64,000 bases of DNA, taken from positions 7,244,346 to 7,308,345 of the forward strand of contig NZ_BDFO01000001.1 of NCBI RefSeq assembly GCF_001748245.1, read 5' to 3'. Origin of the DNA: Oligoflexus tunisiensis. GTDB taxonomy: Bacteria; Bdellovibrionota_B; Oligoflexia; Oligoflexales; Oligoflexaceae. Position numbers and translations under genes: made by a program. Below, in pieces: positions 1 to 8,409 of this stretch; within the stretch, counting starts at the first letter, position 1; each line of letters starts with the position of its first letter. The notes under the pieces are model-generated. The model worked only from the letters and a program-made list of their open reading frames with translations, was not told the origin of the DNA and did no database searches.

Positions 1-961
1 TCTTGCCCGCTGCGGCCTGAGCCAGGCGCTTTTGCTCGCGCCAGGCGTCCATGGCCTCCCGGCCTCCTGGGAGCGTGGCGGATTTACGAATAAAATCCTG
101 CCAGCCTTCGGGGCCGGAGAAGTTGATGCGATGATTCTTGATAAAGGCGGTGTAGGTGCCGCGCGCCTTTTGATAGGCTTCCTTTTCCTCGGGCGTCAGT
201 GGAACTTCCACGCTCACCACATCGTAGGGCGCGAGCACGGTTTCCACCATCTCACGAATCTGGCCCTCATAGCAGAGTTCACCGAGCAGTTCATAGATCA
301 GCTCCTCCTTGCCATCGGCACGTTCCACGGTTGCGGAAAGACCAAGACGGAAGGGAGCAATGGAAGCTCTTGCTATCATTTGATACTGGGTCGAAGGCAG
401 ATGATGGCATTCATCAAAGATGAGCAGACCAAAGCGATTGCCGATGGTTTCAATGCTGAGATACGCGGAATCATAGGTGGAGACCGTTACCGGCCGGATA
501 TCCTTCCAGCCGCCGCCGAGGGCACCGATTTCCATGCCGAAGAATTTTTTCAGCACGTTCTGCCATTGCAGAAGAAGGTCAATCGTCGGCACAACGACAA
601 GCGTTGGCCTCTGTTTGGCCACCATCGCCAGCACTGCCAGGATGGTTTTCCCCGCACCGGTGGGCAGGGCCACAACTCCACGCGATCCCTGCTGCTGCCA
701 GGCCGTCAGGGCCCCCGCCTGGTGTGGCCGCGGCACGATGGGTTCGCGCAGCTTCAATTCCAAAGCCTGGTAGGAGCGCGCGCGATCGACCAGAGGTTTC
801 TTTTCCTCGATGGCCTTCAGCACCACATCCCGATAGCAATACCCCGGGGCCCGCCACTGTTTGGTCCGACTGTCGAAACGGAAGCCCGGCCAATCCTGAC
901 CAATGTCGCCAAGGGCGCCATCCAGGAGCAGGGTTCCAAGCTCATACTGCAGCGTCGTCAT
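1..961 (-). CDS. DEAD/DEAH-box helicase, XPB/RAD25-like (3' end outside window)
   Basis: I translated the reverse strand from the ATG at 959-961; the frame stays open to base 1, so the C-terminal part lies outside the window (about 320 residues visible). The visible part is an SF2 helicase core. It has a Walker A motif LPTGAGKT, a motif Ia-like VVPTIDLLLQW, and a Walker B/motif II of DECHH type followed by a motif III-like LSATVERADG. The DECHH form and the short N-terminal domain fit the bacterial/archaeal XPB-like (ERCC3/RAD25) helicases, which unwind DNA using ATP; the exact role in bacteria is not settled. The start overlaps the end of the upstream small membrane-protein gene by 20 bases, so the two are probably cotranscribed. 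Confidence 0.85.
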   Translation of the reverse strand, partial: MTTLQYELGTLLLDGALGDIGQDWPGFRFDSRTKQWRAPGYCYRDVVLKAIEEKKPLVDRARSYQALELKLREPIVPRPHQAGALTAWQQQGSRGVVALPTGAGKTILAVLAMVAKQRPTLVVVPTIDLLLQWQNVLKKFFGMEIGALGGGWKDIRPVTVSTYDSAYLSIETIGNRFGLLIFDECHHLPSTQYQMIARASIAPFRLGLSATVERADGKEELIYELLGELCYEGQIREMVETVLAPYDVVSVEVPLTPEEKEAYQKARGTYTAFIKNHRINFSGPEGWQDFIRKSATLPGGREAMDAWREQKRLAQAAAGK

Positions 962-1181
962 CCGGTTCCTTTTGGAATTGATGCTGAATCATTCTTAATC
1001 CCATACCGAAGCCGCCCAGGAGTGTCCAGACCATGCAAGCGGCCAGGGAATTGCTCAGCCAGACGGCTCCGCCCTGGCCGGTTAAAAAGAGGACCAGCCA
1101 GGCATTGCCCAGCAGAATCATCACGATAAAACCAAGAGCCACGGCTTTGGTAAAGATGGAACGTCGCAAATAGGATTTCAT
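942..1181 (-). CDS. small two-helix membrane protein, unknown
   Basis: This is a 79-residue protein with a basic N-terminus (MKSYLRRS) and two hydrophobic stretches at about residues 13-33 and 39-60. A charged C-terminal tail follows. It resembles small AtpI/AtpZ-like or DUF-type inner-membrane proteins only in general shape, and I do not recognise a family. It sits 13 bases after uppP and overlaps the helicase start, so it belongs to a tight run of - strand genes. Codon use and position support a real gene; function is unknown. Confidence 0.6.
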   Translation of the reverse strand: MKSYLRRSIFTKAVALGFIVMILLGNAWLVLFLTGQGGAVWLSNSLAACMVWTLLGGFGMGLRMIQHQFQKEPDDDAAV

Positions 1182-1194
1182 GCCCGTAACTGCC

Positions 1195-1992
1195 TCAATG
1201 GGACATCAGGATACCGATGCTCACGAGCGCCAGAATCACGCGATAGATGGCAAAGACACCAAAGCCATACTTGCGTAGATAGCGCATCAGAAAACCGATC
1301 ACCAGCCATCCGGTGAGGGCTGACACTAGCATGCCTACGTAAAATTCGGGAAGATGAATACTGGCGAGGATTTCATCAGCCTTGAGAAGGGCCGCCCCGC
1401 CCATGACCGGAGTGCCCAGGAGAAATGAAAAGCGCGCGGCATCACTGCGATCCAGCCCGAGCAGCCGGCAGGCGATGATGGTCGCGCCGGAGCGGGATGT
1501 GCCCGGGAACAAAGCGCAGGCCTGAGCAATCCCGACCAGAAAACCATGCGTTGGCGTGAATTCCAGCATCTTGCGGTGAATCGAAGCCTTGCGATCCACC
1601 CACCAGAGCAGAATGCCAACGATCACGAGCGGGAAACAGACGAGATAGGGATGGGTCGAAAAAAATGTTTCGATCTGATGCTCAAATACCAGGCCGATGA
1701 CCGCCGCCGGTATGCTGCCCACAATGATATTCAGAACGAGCTGACTGTTGGGGTTGAGCTTCTTTTCTTTCACAGTCAGCAGGGATCCCTGGATAAGATT
1801 CAGCCAGTCACGCCAGAAATAAATCAAAAGAGCTACCATGGTGCCGACGTGCAGAGCCACTTCGAGACTCATAGGCAAGGGCTGGCCTTGGAGCATGGTC
1901 GAGACAATGATCAAATGCCCCGAACTGGAAATAGGAAGAAATTCGGCCAAACCTTGAATGATCCCGAGAATGACGGAATGCCACAGCTCCAT
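1195..1992 (-). CDS. uppP: undecaprenyl-diphosphatase UppP/BacA
   Basis: A 265-residue integral membrane protein, the usual length for the UppP (BacA) family. It dephosphorylates undecaprenyl diphosphate on the outer face of the inner membrane, so that the lipid carrier for peptidoglycan and other envelope polymers is recycled. The two family signatures are present: GLAEFLPISSSGHL near residues 15-28 and PGTSRSGATI near 163-172. About seven hydrophobic segments alternate between them. The start ATG follows a GGAGACGT-type ribosome site (reverse strand, about 1997-2003). It is separated from the upstream outer-membrane protein gene by a clear terminator hairpin. Confidence 0.95.
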   Translation of the reverse strand: MELWHSVILGIIQGLAEFLPISSSGHLIIVSTMLQGQPLPMSLEVALHVGTMVALLIYFWRDWLNLIQGSLLTVKEKKLNPNSQLVLNIIVGSIPAAVIGLVFEHQIETFFSTHPYLVCFPLVIVGILLWWVDRKASIHRKMLEFTPTHGFLVGIAQACALFPGTSRSGATIIACRLLGLDRSDAARFSFLLGTPVMGGAALLKADEILASIHLPEFYVGMLVSALTGWLVIGFLMRYLRKYGFGVFAIYRVILALVSIGILMSH

Positions 1993-2016
1993 CCTGGACG
2001 TCTCCTTGAATTAATA

Positions 2017-2041
2017 AAGCCCGTGATACGGTCACGGGCTT
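2017..2041 (-). terminator. rho-independent terminator of the outer-membrane protein gene
   Basis: Perfect 10-base arms (2017-2026 and 2032-2041) flank a 5-base loop. On the - strand a TTTATTAATT-like stretch follows the hairpin. It lies just after the stop of the 2069-3235 gene and before uppP. Confidence 0.8.
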
Positions 2042-2068
2042 CAGCTTAACAGAAAATTTCCAATTGTC

Positions 2069-3235
2069 TTAGAACTTGCCGATCAAACCGGCGACAAGGT
2101 CCGTTTTCGTCCGGTCCTCTTTCTTCGTTGGGTTGCTCGGATCAACGAATTCCCCACGCGAGAGCGTAACGTCAACGAAGGGACGATAGTAGGCGCCCCA
2201 GTTTTCGAAATGCGTTCCGACCGCCACGATCATTGCATTCCTATCAAGTTTCCCCGCGCCATTCGACTCGGAAGCCACGGTGTCGACCTCCGTTGAACCA
2301 GGAGCCTGGAAAGGATCGGTGGCCAGTGTCGAGAAATGAACGAAGGGCGAATAGAGACCGGTCTTGAACTCGCCATAGACGACCATACCGGTGTACGTGG
2401 TTTTTTCCTTGGCCGATTTCGTCGGATCCGTCGAGTCCACGCCCTTGTTGTTGCGGGTATCCATCGTGTAATCAAAATAGGCATCCACGGTTTCGGTCTT
2501 GTAACGCAGACCCGCCGACGCCGAGCTGCTCTTGCCAAGGTCATAAACGGCATACTGGACCAACGGGGAAAGTTCACCAAAGCTGCCGTACCATTCGAAG
2601 GCCGCTGCCGGCTGCTTTTGCACCGTCTGCGTTTCGCTGCTATTGGTGACAATAGGCTCATCCTTGCCCTGGTTCCAGCTTTTGCAGCTGGTGTTGCTCG
2701 GAGCACAGCTATAGTCATCGATCAGTTGCAGCGACAGGGAGCCAGCGAGCTTATAGGTGATATCAATCGCAACGCGGTCCTTCATCGGGTTGTGCGCGAG
2801 GTGGGCGGCGACAACCGGAGTCGTGACACCACTGGTAAGCTTGCGATGCAGACCGTAGAGCTTGTTCTTCTGCTTGCCCAGGGTAAGCTCAAGGTTCTCA
2901 TTCACCCGATGGGTCACGTAAATGCGTTCCAGCTCGCTTTCCTTGGCTTTGTAAAGAACGGTCCAGGAAATATCATCCGAAAGCTTGCCGCGAAAAACAA
3001 CCTTCGCCCCCTTCAGATTGAAGCTGGTGGTACTGCTTTGTTTGGCTTCCTCGTTCAGACCGTTGTCGGAATGCACAACGTTCAGTTGATATTCCGATCC
3101 AATTTCGATTTCAGGTGCGGCGTGCAGGTTGGGAGCCAAAGCAAGACCAGCCATACTCAACGAAACGCGCGAGACCTTCACAGTGAACCTCCTGGCAAAA
3201 GCTATCAAGTGATCCATCATAACGAAGGCCATCAT
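2069..3235 (-). CDS. outer-membrane beta-barrel (porin-like) protein
   Basis: A 388-residue exported protein. The N-terminus has a basic region, then a hydrophobic stretch (SLSMAGLALAP) and a signal-peptidase site near LHA-APE at about residue 40. The mature part consists of alternating polar/hydrophobic strands with many Tyr/Phe, such as ASAGLRYKTETVDAYFDYTMD and TGMVVYGEFKTGLYSPF. It ends in Phe, as expected for a BAM substrate. Two Cys near CAPSNTSC may form a disulfide in a loop. It is a probable porin-type barrel of unknown substrate. The start could instead be a Met a few residues downstream, because three Met codons cluster at the beginning. It is transcribed alone and ends at the hairpin at 2017-2041. 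Confidence 0.75.
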   Translation of the reverse strand: MMAFVMMDHLIAFARRFTVKVSRVSLSMAGLALAPNLHAAPEIEIGSEYQLNVVHSDNGLNEEAKQSSTTSFNLKGAKVVFRGKLSDDISWTVLYKAKESELERIYVTHRVNENLELTLGKQKNKLYGLHRKLTSGVTTPVVAAHLAHNPMKDRVAIDITYKLAGSLSLQLIDDYSCAPSNTSCKSWNQGKDEPIVTNSSETQTVQKQPAAAFEWYGSFGELSPLVQYAVYDLGKSSSASAGLRYKTETVDAYFDYTMDTRNNKGVDSTDPTKSAKEKTTYTGMVVYGEFKTGLYSPFVHFSTLATDPFQAPGSTEVDTVASESNGAGKLDRNAMIVAVGTHFENWGAYYRPFVDVTLSRGEFVDPSNPTKKEDRTKTDLVAGLIGKF

Positions 3236-3270
3236 TCCACTTCAAGTGCAATCCCGGCCCGTTCCCGAAG

Positions 3271-4314
3271 CTAGACCATCTGACTCACAGCTTCGAGGTG
3301 TATCAAGGCCTGTGGCGTCAACTCACGGCCTCGCGGCCCGCGCCGAATAAAGCCCTGATGAGTAAGAAAGGGCTCGTAGACATCCTCAATCGTGGTCCGC
3401 TCTTCTCCGATGGTCGAGGCCAGAGCCTCAATGCCGGCCGGGCCTCCGTTATAGCGTTCCTGCAGAACGCGAAGGATGCGCCGATCCATACGATCCAGTC
3501 CAGCGAGGTCAATATTTAATCGGGTCAAGGTCAGATCCACAATATCATGATCCAGCCGCTCGACTCCGTGGAAGTCGGCAAAGTCGCGTACCCGGCGCAG
3601 GAGCCGGTTGGCGATCCGCGGCGTTCCTCGCGAGCGTCGGGCCAATTCAAAGGCCCCTTCCTCGGCAAGCTCCACACCCCAAAGCCCCGCGCTCCGCTGC
3701 AGAATTTTCGCCAGCGAGGCGGCATCGTAAAACTCCAGATGCTCCTGAATCCCGAAGCGGCTCAGGAAAGGCGCGGAAAGGCTGGCCACCCGCGTGGTCG
3801 CCCCGATCAACGTGAAAGGATTGATCGGCATGCGCACTGTGCGGGCAGTTGGTCCCTGACCGACAAGGATGTCGATACAGAAGTCTTCCATGGCGGAATA
3901 AAGAATTTCCTCGACCGTAATGGGGAGCCGATGAATCTCATCGATAAAAAGCACGCCGCCCGGCTCGACTCCGGCCAGAATTCCCGCCAGATCCCCCGGT
4001 TTGTCAATCGAAGGACCGCTGGTCTGATAAAAGGGAACAGCCATCTCATGGGCCACGATCTTCGCCAGCGTGGTCTTGCCCAGACCGGGAGGCCCATGCA
4101 GGATGATGTGGTCCAAAGGTTTCCCGCGTTTGCGAGCGGCGGCCACATAAACTTCCAAATTGTTCTTAACCGCTTCCTGGCCAGGATAATCGACAAAACG
4201 GTGGGGCCTCAGCTGCTGCTCCAGGTTCTCATCGATTTCCATGTAGGTCGGCTGCGTCAGCTCCTCGTTTCGCCTGGGAGCAGGTTCCTGCAACTGAATA
4301 TGTATGGGATCCAT
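3271..4314 (-). CDS. ruvB: Holliday junction branch-migration ATPase RuvB
   Basis: 347 residues, the normal RuvB length. It is the hexameric AAA+ motor that, with RuvA, drives branch migration of Holliday junctions during recombinational repair. Visible motifs are Walker A GPPGLGKTTLA (about residue 74), Walker B FIDEIH (about 125), sensor 1 GATTRVA and arginine finger region LSRFGIQ. The C-terminal winged-helix includes RRGPRGRELT. It lies 25 bases downstream of ruvA, in the same direction. No ruvC is seen next to them. Confidence 0.97.
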   Translation of the reverse strand: MDPIHIQLQEPAPRRNEELTQPTYMEIDENLEQQLRPHRFVDYPGQEAVKNNLEVYVAAARKRGKPLDHIILHGPPGLGKTTLAKIVAHEMAVPFYQTSGPSIDKPGDLAGILAGVEPGGVLFIDEIHRLPITVEEILYSAMEDFCIDILVGQGPTARTVRMPINPFTLIGATTRVASLSAPFLSRFGIQEHLEFYDAASLAKILQRSAGLWGVELAEEGAFELARRSRGTPRIANRLLRRVRDFADFHGVERLDHDIVDLTLTRLNIDLAGLDRMDRRILRVLQERYNGGPAGIEALASTIGEERTTIEDVYEPFLTHQGFIRRGPRGRELTPQALIHLEAVSQMV

Positions 4315-4339
4315 CGTTTATAATTCCTTCACGAAACCA

Positions 4340-5095
4340 CTAAAAAGGCTCGTTCTCGGCCAGACCGAGATCCCGTCCTTTGGCGCCTTTGGTTTCGCGT
4401 TTTTTCTGCTCAATCGCTCCCAAAGCTCCCTGGCTCAATTGCTTGAGAGCCTGTCGCATCAGATCAGGAAAGGCCAGATGCCCCGATTCCTTTCTGAGTT
4501 TGGTGAGCAGTGGCGTGATGGTTTTGTCCTTGTAACCAAGATTTTCCAGAGCCGATACCAGATCCGAAAAGACCATCTCCTGCTGCTCCTGGCGGTCATG
4601 GCCATGATCCAGCGGCAAGGGTCCATCGAAATCAGCGGTATCCCTGCGGCTATGCTCTTCCCGAAGATCGAGCAGTTGCGCGGCTTTCAGTTTCATCATT
4701 TTGGGCCGCAGGTCGACAATGATTTTTTCGGCCAGCCGGGGACCCACACCAGGCACGCTTTCCAGGATTTTGCCATCATCCTGCGACACCGCTCGATCCA
4801 GGGCATTGACGGTCAGCGTGGAAAGTATGGCCAGGGCCACCTTGGGGCCGACGCCGCTCAGGCTCAACAGGGTTTCAAAGGCCTGCCGATCCTCATAGCT
4901 GCGAAAACCAAAGAGCCGAATCGCGTCCTCGCGCACGTAGGTATAGATCCAAAGGGATATCTTCTGACCCACCTTGGGCAGCTGACAGAGCGTGGAGAGC
5001 GGCAGTTCCAGGCCGTAGCCCACACCCTGAACATCCAGGATGATACCGGTCGGGAGACTGGCGTAGAAGGTTCCTGTCAGTCGTTCAATATACAT
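4340..5095 (-). CDS. ruvA: Holliday junction DNA-binding subunit RuvA (long C-terminal region)
   Basis: The OB-fold start (MYIERLTGTF...GVGYGLELP), the helix-hairpin-helix pair LSGVGPKVALAILS and VPGVGPRLAEKIIVDL, and the flexible-linker-plus-domain-III layout identify RuvA. RuvA tetramerises on the four-way junction and loads RuvB. At 251 residues it is roughly 50 longer than typical RuvA. The extra length is a charged, His/Asp/Gln-rich linker (about residues 145-175) and a basic-acidic tail after domain III. It precedes ruvB in the same operon. Confidence 0.95.
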   Translation of the reverse strand: MYIERLTGTFYASLPTGIILDVQGVGYGLELPLSTLCQLPKVGQKISLWIYTYVREDAIRLFGFRSYEDRQAFETLLSLSGVGPKVALAILSTLTVNALDRAVSQDDGKILESVPGVGPRLAEKIIVDLRPKMMKLKAAQLLDLREEHSRRDTADFDGPLPLDHGHDRQEQQEMVFSDLVSALENLGYKDKTITPLLTKLRKESGHLAFPDLMRQALKQLSQGALGAIEQKKRETKGAKGRDLGLAENEPF

Positions 5096-5119
5096 GAGTC
5101 AATCCACGAAAAGGGAGGT

Positions 5120-5728
5120 TCAGTGCAAACGGGTGGGAGGTTCCGTTTCCATTTCGATATCATGCTCGTTTTCAGCATGCAAACGCTCGCGCATTTTTTC
5201 ATCAAGCGTTTTCAGTTCGAGCAGGGCGCTGGCGATCCGCTCGCTCTCCTGCACCTTATCGGCGACCAGAAGCTCCCGAACGTGCCGCAGCTTTTCAAAA
5301 TCCATCTGGGTCTGCTTGTTGATGGCATCCAGCATGGCATTGAAATTCCGCACCACATAACGCATGTCATCGCCGTCGCGAATTTTCATCTGACCATACC
5401 AGCGGCCTTCCTCGACGCGACGGAACTGTCTGACCAGGGAATACATGGGCCCGGCCAGCCGATGCGTTATTAAAATTCCCATAAATCCGACCAGGAGAAC
5501 ATTCAAAAGTGCAGCCATTGCCATCACACCCAGGACAGGCCAGGGCAGAAAGCGCGGGATACGGAGGATTTCGAATTGATAGAGCGGATAGAGGATCACA
5601 CTCGTGGTCAGAATCGTGGAGAGCAGACCGACCAGGACAGCCGCACCTGTGTAACGGAACTGGAAGTCCCGGTTGATCAGGATGAGCCTTTGCTTTTGAC
5701 GCTGAAATTTTTGCTTCATAACCACCAC
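5120..5728 (-). CDS. membrane protein with HAMP-type segment
   Basis: 202 residues. A short basic cytoplasmic N-terminus is followed by two transmembrane helices (about residues 27-48 and 65-88). Next is a HAMP-like stretch, ITHRLAGPMYSLVRQFRRVEEG...DMRYVVRNFNAMLDAI, and a C-terminal coiled coil (DFEKLRHVRELLVADKVQESER...). There is no kinase, cyclase or methyl-accepting domain, so it may be a stand-alone signalling adaptor. Such HAMP membrane proteins with a methyl-accepting-like N-terminal half are common in deltaproteobacteria-like genomes. A Met three codons downstream (5719) may be the real start. It lies between metK (with terminator) and ruvA. Confidence 0.65.
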   Translation of the reverse strand: MVVMKQKFQRQKQRLILINRDFQFRYTGAAVLVGLLSTILTTSVILYPLYQFEILRIPRFLPWPVLGVMAMAALLNVLLVGFMGILITHRLAGPMYSLVRQFRRVEEGRWYGQMKIRDGDDMRYVVRNFNAMLDAINKQTQMDFEKLRHVRELLVADKVQESERIASALLELKTLDEKMRERLHAENEHDIEMETEPPTRLH

Positions 5729-5770
5729 TATAACTGGCGGCCGCAGAGTTGGGAATCGTAAAGAGGAGGC

Positions 5771-5795
5771 AAAAAGGCCCTGCTGCTGCAGGGCC
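5771..5795 (-). terminator. rho-independent terminator after metK
   Basis: Arms of 8 bases, GGCCCTGC/GCAGGGCC (5776-5783 and 5788-5795), with a 4-base loop are followed on the - strand by five T. It is positioned 11 bases after the metK stop. Confidence 0.85.
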
Positions 5796-5805
5796 CGTCC
5801 AGACT

Positions 5806-6972
5806 TTATTTCAAGCAGGCTTTGATAGCGTCGACTTTGTCGAGACGTTCCCAGGGGAAGATGTCGCGACCAAAGTGGCCATAGGAAGCCGTTTTCTTGT
5901 AGATAGGACGCAGAAGGTCGAGGCTCTCGGTGATTCCGCGTGGGGTCAGGCGGAACACTTCACGGATCACGTTGGACAGCTTCTCTTCGGAAACCTTGCC
6001 TGTGCCGTATGTGTTCACAAACACGCTGACCGGTTCGGCGACGCCGATCGCATAGGCGAGCTGAACCAGGCACTGGTCCGCGACGCCGGCCGCGACGATA
6101 TTCTTGGCAATGTAACGGCCCATATAAGCAGCCGAACGGTCCACCTTCGTCGGATCCTTGCCCGAGAAAGCACCACCGCCGTGAGCGCCGTGGCCGCCGT
6201 AGGTGTCGACGATAATCTTGCGACCCGTCAGACCGCAGTCACCCTGTGGTCCGCCGATCACGAAGCGACCGGTGGGGTTGATATGATATTTGGTTTTGGC
6301 GTCGAGCATGTGAGCCGGAATGGTTTTCTTCACCACTTCCTCGATCACAAAGGCTTCGAGGTCCTTGTGCGAAACGTCGGGAGAGTGCTGGGTCGAAACC
6401 ACAACAGCATCGATGCGGCTCAGCTTGCCGTCGCGATATTCCGCGGTCACCTGCGACTTGGCGTCAGGGCGGAGGAACGGAACGGCCTTGCTCCGGCGGG
6501 CCTTCGAAAGATTGTCGAGAAGGTGGTGCGCGTAGCTGATGGTGGCTGGCATGTATTCGGCCGTCTCATTCACGGCGTAACCGAACATCATACCCTGATC
6601 ACCGGCACCCTGCTCGGTGTGCAGACCTTCGCCTTCGGTCACACCCATCGCGATGTCAGGCGACTGCTGTTCGACCGACAGAATCACGCCGCAGCTCTTG
6701 GCGTCAAAGCCGAGAGCGCCATCGTTGTAACCGATCTCATCGATCGTTTCACGCGCGATCTTTGCATAATCGATCACAGCCTTGGTCGTGATTTCACCGG
6801 CGATAACGACCAGACCAGTCTTCACCAGGGACTCGCAGGCAACGCGAGAATACTTGTCCTGAGCCAGCAAAGCATCCAGGATGGCGTCACTGATTTGGTC
6901 ACAGACTTTGTCCGGATGACCTTCGCTGACAGATTCCGAAGTAAAAAGATAATTCTTGAGTTGTCCGCTCAT
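5806..6972 (-). CDS. metK: S-adenosylmethionine synthetase MetK
   Basis: 388 residues, standard length. It makes S-adenosylmethionine from ATP and methionine in the cytosol. Signatures seen are SVSEGHPDKVCDQISDA near the N-terminus (catalytic His and Mg-binding region), GAGDQGMMFGYA (residues about 116-127) and the glycine-rich GGHGAHGGGAFSGKDPTKVDRSAAY loop. Its ATGA overlaps the stop of truB, so translation is coupled. No SAM riboswitch is visible upstream, because truB directly precedes it. Confidence 0.97.
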   Translation of the reverse strand: MSGQLKNYLFTSESVSEGHPDKVCDQISDAILDALLAQDKYSRVACESLVKTGLVVIAGEITTKAVIDYAKIARETIDEIGYNDGALGFDAKSCGVILSVEQQSPDIAMGVTEGEGLHTEQGAGDQGMMFGYAVNETAEYMPATISYAHHLLDNLSKARRSKAVPFLRPDAKSQVTAEYRDGKLSRIDAVVVSTQHSPDVSHKDLEAFVIEEVVKKTIPAHMLDAKTKYHINPTGRFVIGGPQGDCGLTGRKIIVDTYGGHGAHGGGAFSGKDPTKVDRSAAYMGRYIAKNIVAAGVADQCLVQLAYAIGVAEPVSVFVNTYGTGKVSEEKLSNVIREVFRLTPRGITESLDLLRPIYKKTASYGHFGRDIFPWERLDKVDAIKACLK

Positions 6973-7946
6973 GCGAGTCCTCTCTTCATTCTAACCGCTA
7001 TGCGCCCCGTATTGAGCACTTGAGCGCTACCTATTCCGAAAGACTTTCCATTGTTATCAATTAAGATCACGTGGTCAAGCGATCTAATTGTAGCCCGACG
7101 CACGCCATCATGGGTGAGCCCGCCCTCAAAGGTCTTCATTTCCACGTGCATCTCCTGCCCCATCTTCAAACGCTCCACCAGCGTGGTGTCCAGAGCCCGC
7201 CAGCTCGGGATTGCCAGGTTGATATCCTGAATGGGGATGATCTGCTGATTCAGATTCTCCAGGTTATTTTCAAGCTCGTCCAGCGTAAACGCTTTGTCAC
7301 AGGAAAGATCACCGCTGCTGAGCCGCAAAAGGCGGGTGATGGTGCCCAGAGAGCCCGCCTGTTCTGCGATCTGGCTGGCCACGACCCGCACGTAAGTCCC
7401 TTTTGAGCAACGAATGCGGAAGGTTCCGACTCCATCGGCGTACCGCAAACAAAGGAGCTCTTCTATCTGAATGATCTTGCGCAGGAGCTGCAGCGGAACC
7501 TGATCCGCCTTGCCCTGTCTTGCATATTCGTAAAGGGGTTTGCCCTGGAATTTAATGGCGGAATAGAGCGGCGGGACCTGCATGAAGTCGCCGACCATGG
7601 ATTCACAGATTTTGTGCAATTGGTCCGCGGTGATGTGGTCCTTCGGAGCATGCGCGACCACCTGCCCATCGGCATCCAGCGTGTCGGTGGCCACACCAAA
7701 GCCCACATCAAATTCGTAGGCCTTGGTTCCGGCCAACAGGAAATCCTGGATCCGGGTGGCCTTGCCAAACAGGAGTGGCAAAAGCCCTTCCGCCAGCGGG
7801 TCCAGGGTTCCCACGTGACCCATTTTTACTTTACCGATGCGCTGCTGAAACCAGCGGGTCACATCCTTCGACGTCATGCCTGCCGGTTTATAGACAAGCA
7901 GCAGGCCATCGATCGGAACGATCTTTCTTACTTGCGGACGATTCAC
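6969..7946 (-). CDS. truB: tRNA pseudouridine-55 synthase TruB
   Basis: 325 residues. It forms pseudouridine 55 in the T-loop of tRNAs. The N-terminal GLLLVYKPAGMTS motif and the catalytic-Asp segment GHVGTLDPLAEGLLPLLFGKATR are plain, and KGTYVRV is motif III. The C-terminal about 80 residues should be a PUA-like domain. It lies 14 bases downstream of rbfA and overlaps metK, part of the rbfA-truB-metK run. Confidence 0.96.
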   Translation of the reverse strand: MNRPQVRKIVPIDGLLLVYKPAGMTSKDVTRWFQQRIGKVKMGHVGTLDPLAEGLLPLLFGKATRIQDFLLAGTKAYEFDVGFGVATDTLDADGQVVAHAPKDHITADQLHKICESMVGDFMQVPPLYSAIKFQGKPLYEYARQGKADQVPLQLLRKIIQIEELLCLRYADGVGTFRIRCSKGTYVRVVASQIAEQAGSLGTITRLLRLSSGDLSCDKAFTLDELENNLENLNQQIIPIQDINLAIPSWRALDTTLVERLKMGQEMHVEMKTFEGGLTHDGVRRATIRSLDHVILIDNNGKSFGIGSAQVLNTGRIAVRMKRGLA

Positions 7947-7960
7947 ACGCGGCTCCCGAT

Positions 7961-8302
7961 TTAATCTTCCTCAGCTATCTTGTGCAAAATCCCTTCAATG
8001 CGTTCCGCAGATTCAAGGGTGCTGTCATAGACAAAGCGAAGTTCGGGAACCCGGCGAATGTCGAGGACCTTCAGTTGCTTGCGCAGATACCCTGTGGCGG
8101 ATTCCAAACCTTTCTTGGCCCGCTCGGGCTTGCTGCTGTCGTAGGTACGGAAATAAACCGTGGCCACCTGCAGATCCGGCGAGATTTTCACCGCTGTGAT
8201 GGTCACAAATTCAAGGCGTGGATCGTTCATCCGGCCGCCTTGAAAATTGGCAGCCAGGATATCCCGAATTTCATCAGCCATGCGTTCAGTTCGGAGACTC
8301 AT
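7961..8302 (-). CDS. rbfA: 30S ribosome-binding factor RbfA
   Basis: 113 residues from the ATG at 8302, preceded by AAGGA. A TTG three codons earlier is less likely. RbfA is a KH-fold factor that binds immature 30S subunits during 16S 5'-end maturation and cold adaptation. The family pattern RTERMADEIRDILA...DPRLEFVTITAVKISPDLQVATVYF...RKQLKVLDIRRVPELRFVYDST is clear. It sits between infB and truB as in many bacteria, but a hairpin pair (8325-8388) separates it from infB. Confidence 0.94.
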   Translation of the reverse strand: MSLRTERMADEIRDILAANFQGGRMNDPRLEFVTITAVKISPDLQVATVYFRTYDSSKPERAKKGLESATGYLRKQLKVLDIRRVPELRFVYDSTLESAERIEGILHKIAEED

Positions 8303-8324
8303 AACATTCAATCCTTAACAAAAA

Positions 8325-8365
8325 GGGCTCAAAAACAGCCATTTATTGGCGGCCGTCCTGAGCCC
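8325..8365 (-). terminator. hairpin with T-run between infB and rbfA
   Basis: Arms GGGCTCA (8325-8331) and TGAGCCC (8359-8365) enclose a smaller inner stem (GCCA...TGGC). On the - strand a TTTTT run follows, so it should act as a full or partial terminator after infB. Confidence 0.65.
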
Positions 8366-8369
8366 TTGT

Positions 8370-8388
8370 CCCCTGACCAGGTCAGGGG
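8370..8388 (-). terminator. second hairpin just after infB
   Basis: Eight-base perfect arms CCCCTGAC/GTCAGGGG with a 3-base loop sit directly upstream (on the - strand) of the T-run hairpin. It has no T tail itself, so it may be an RNA 3'-end processing or stabilising structure. Confidence 0.5.
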
Positions 8389-8409
8389 ATCCATAAACGT
8401 GTTTTCTTA

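Noticed and set aside
5749..7023. 424-codon open frame on the + strand
   Set aside because: Antisense shadow of metK.
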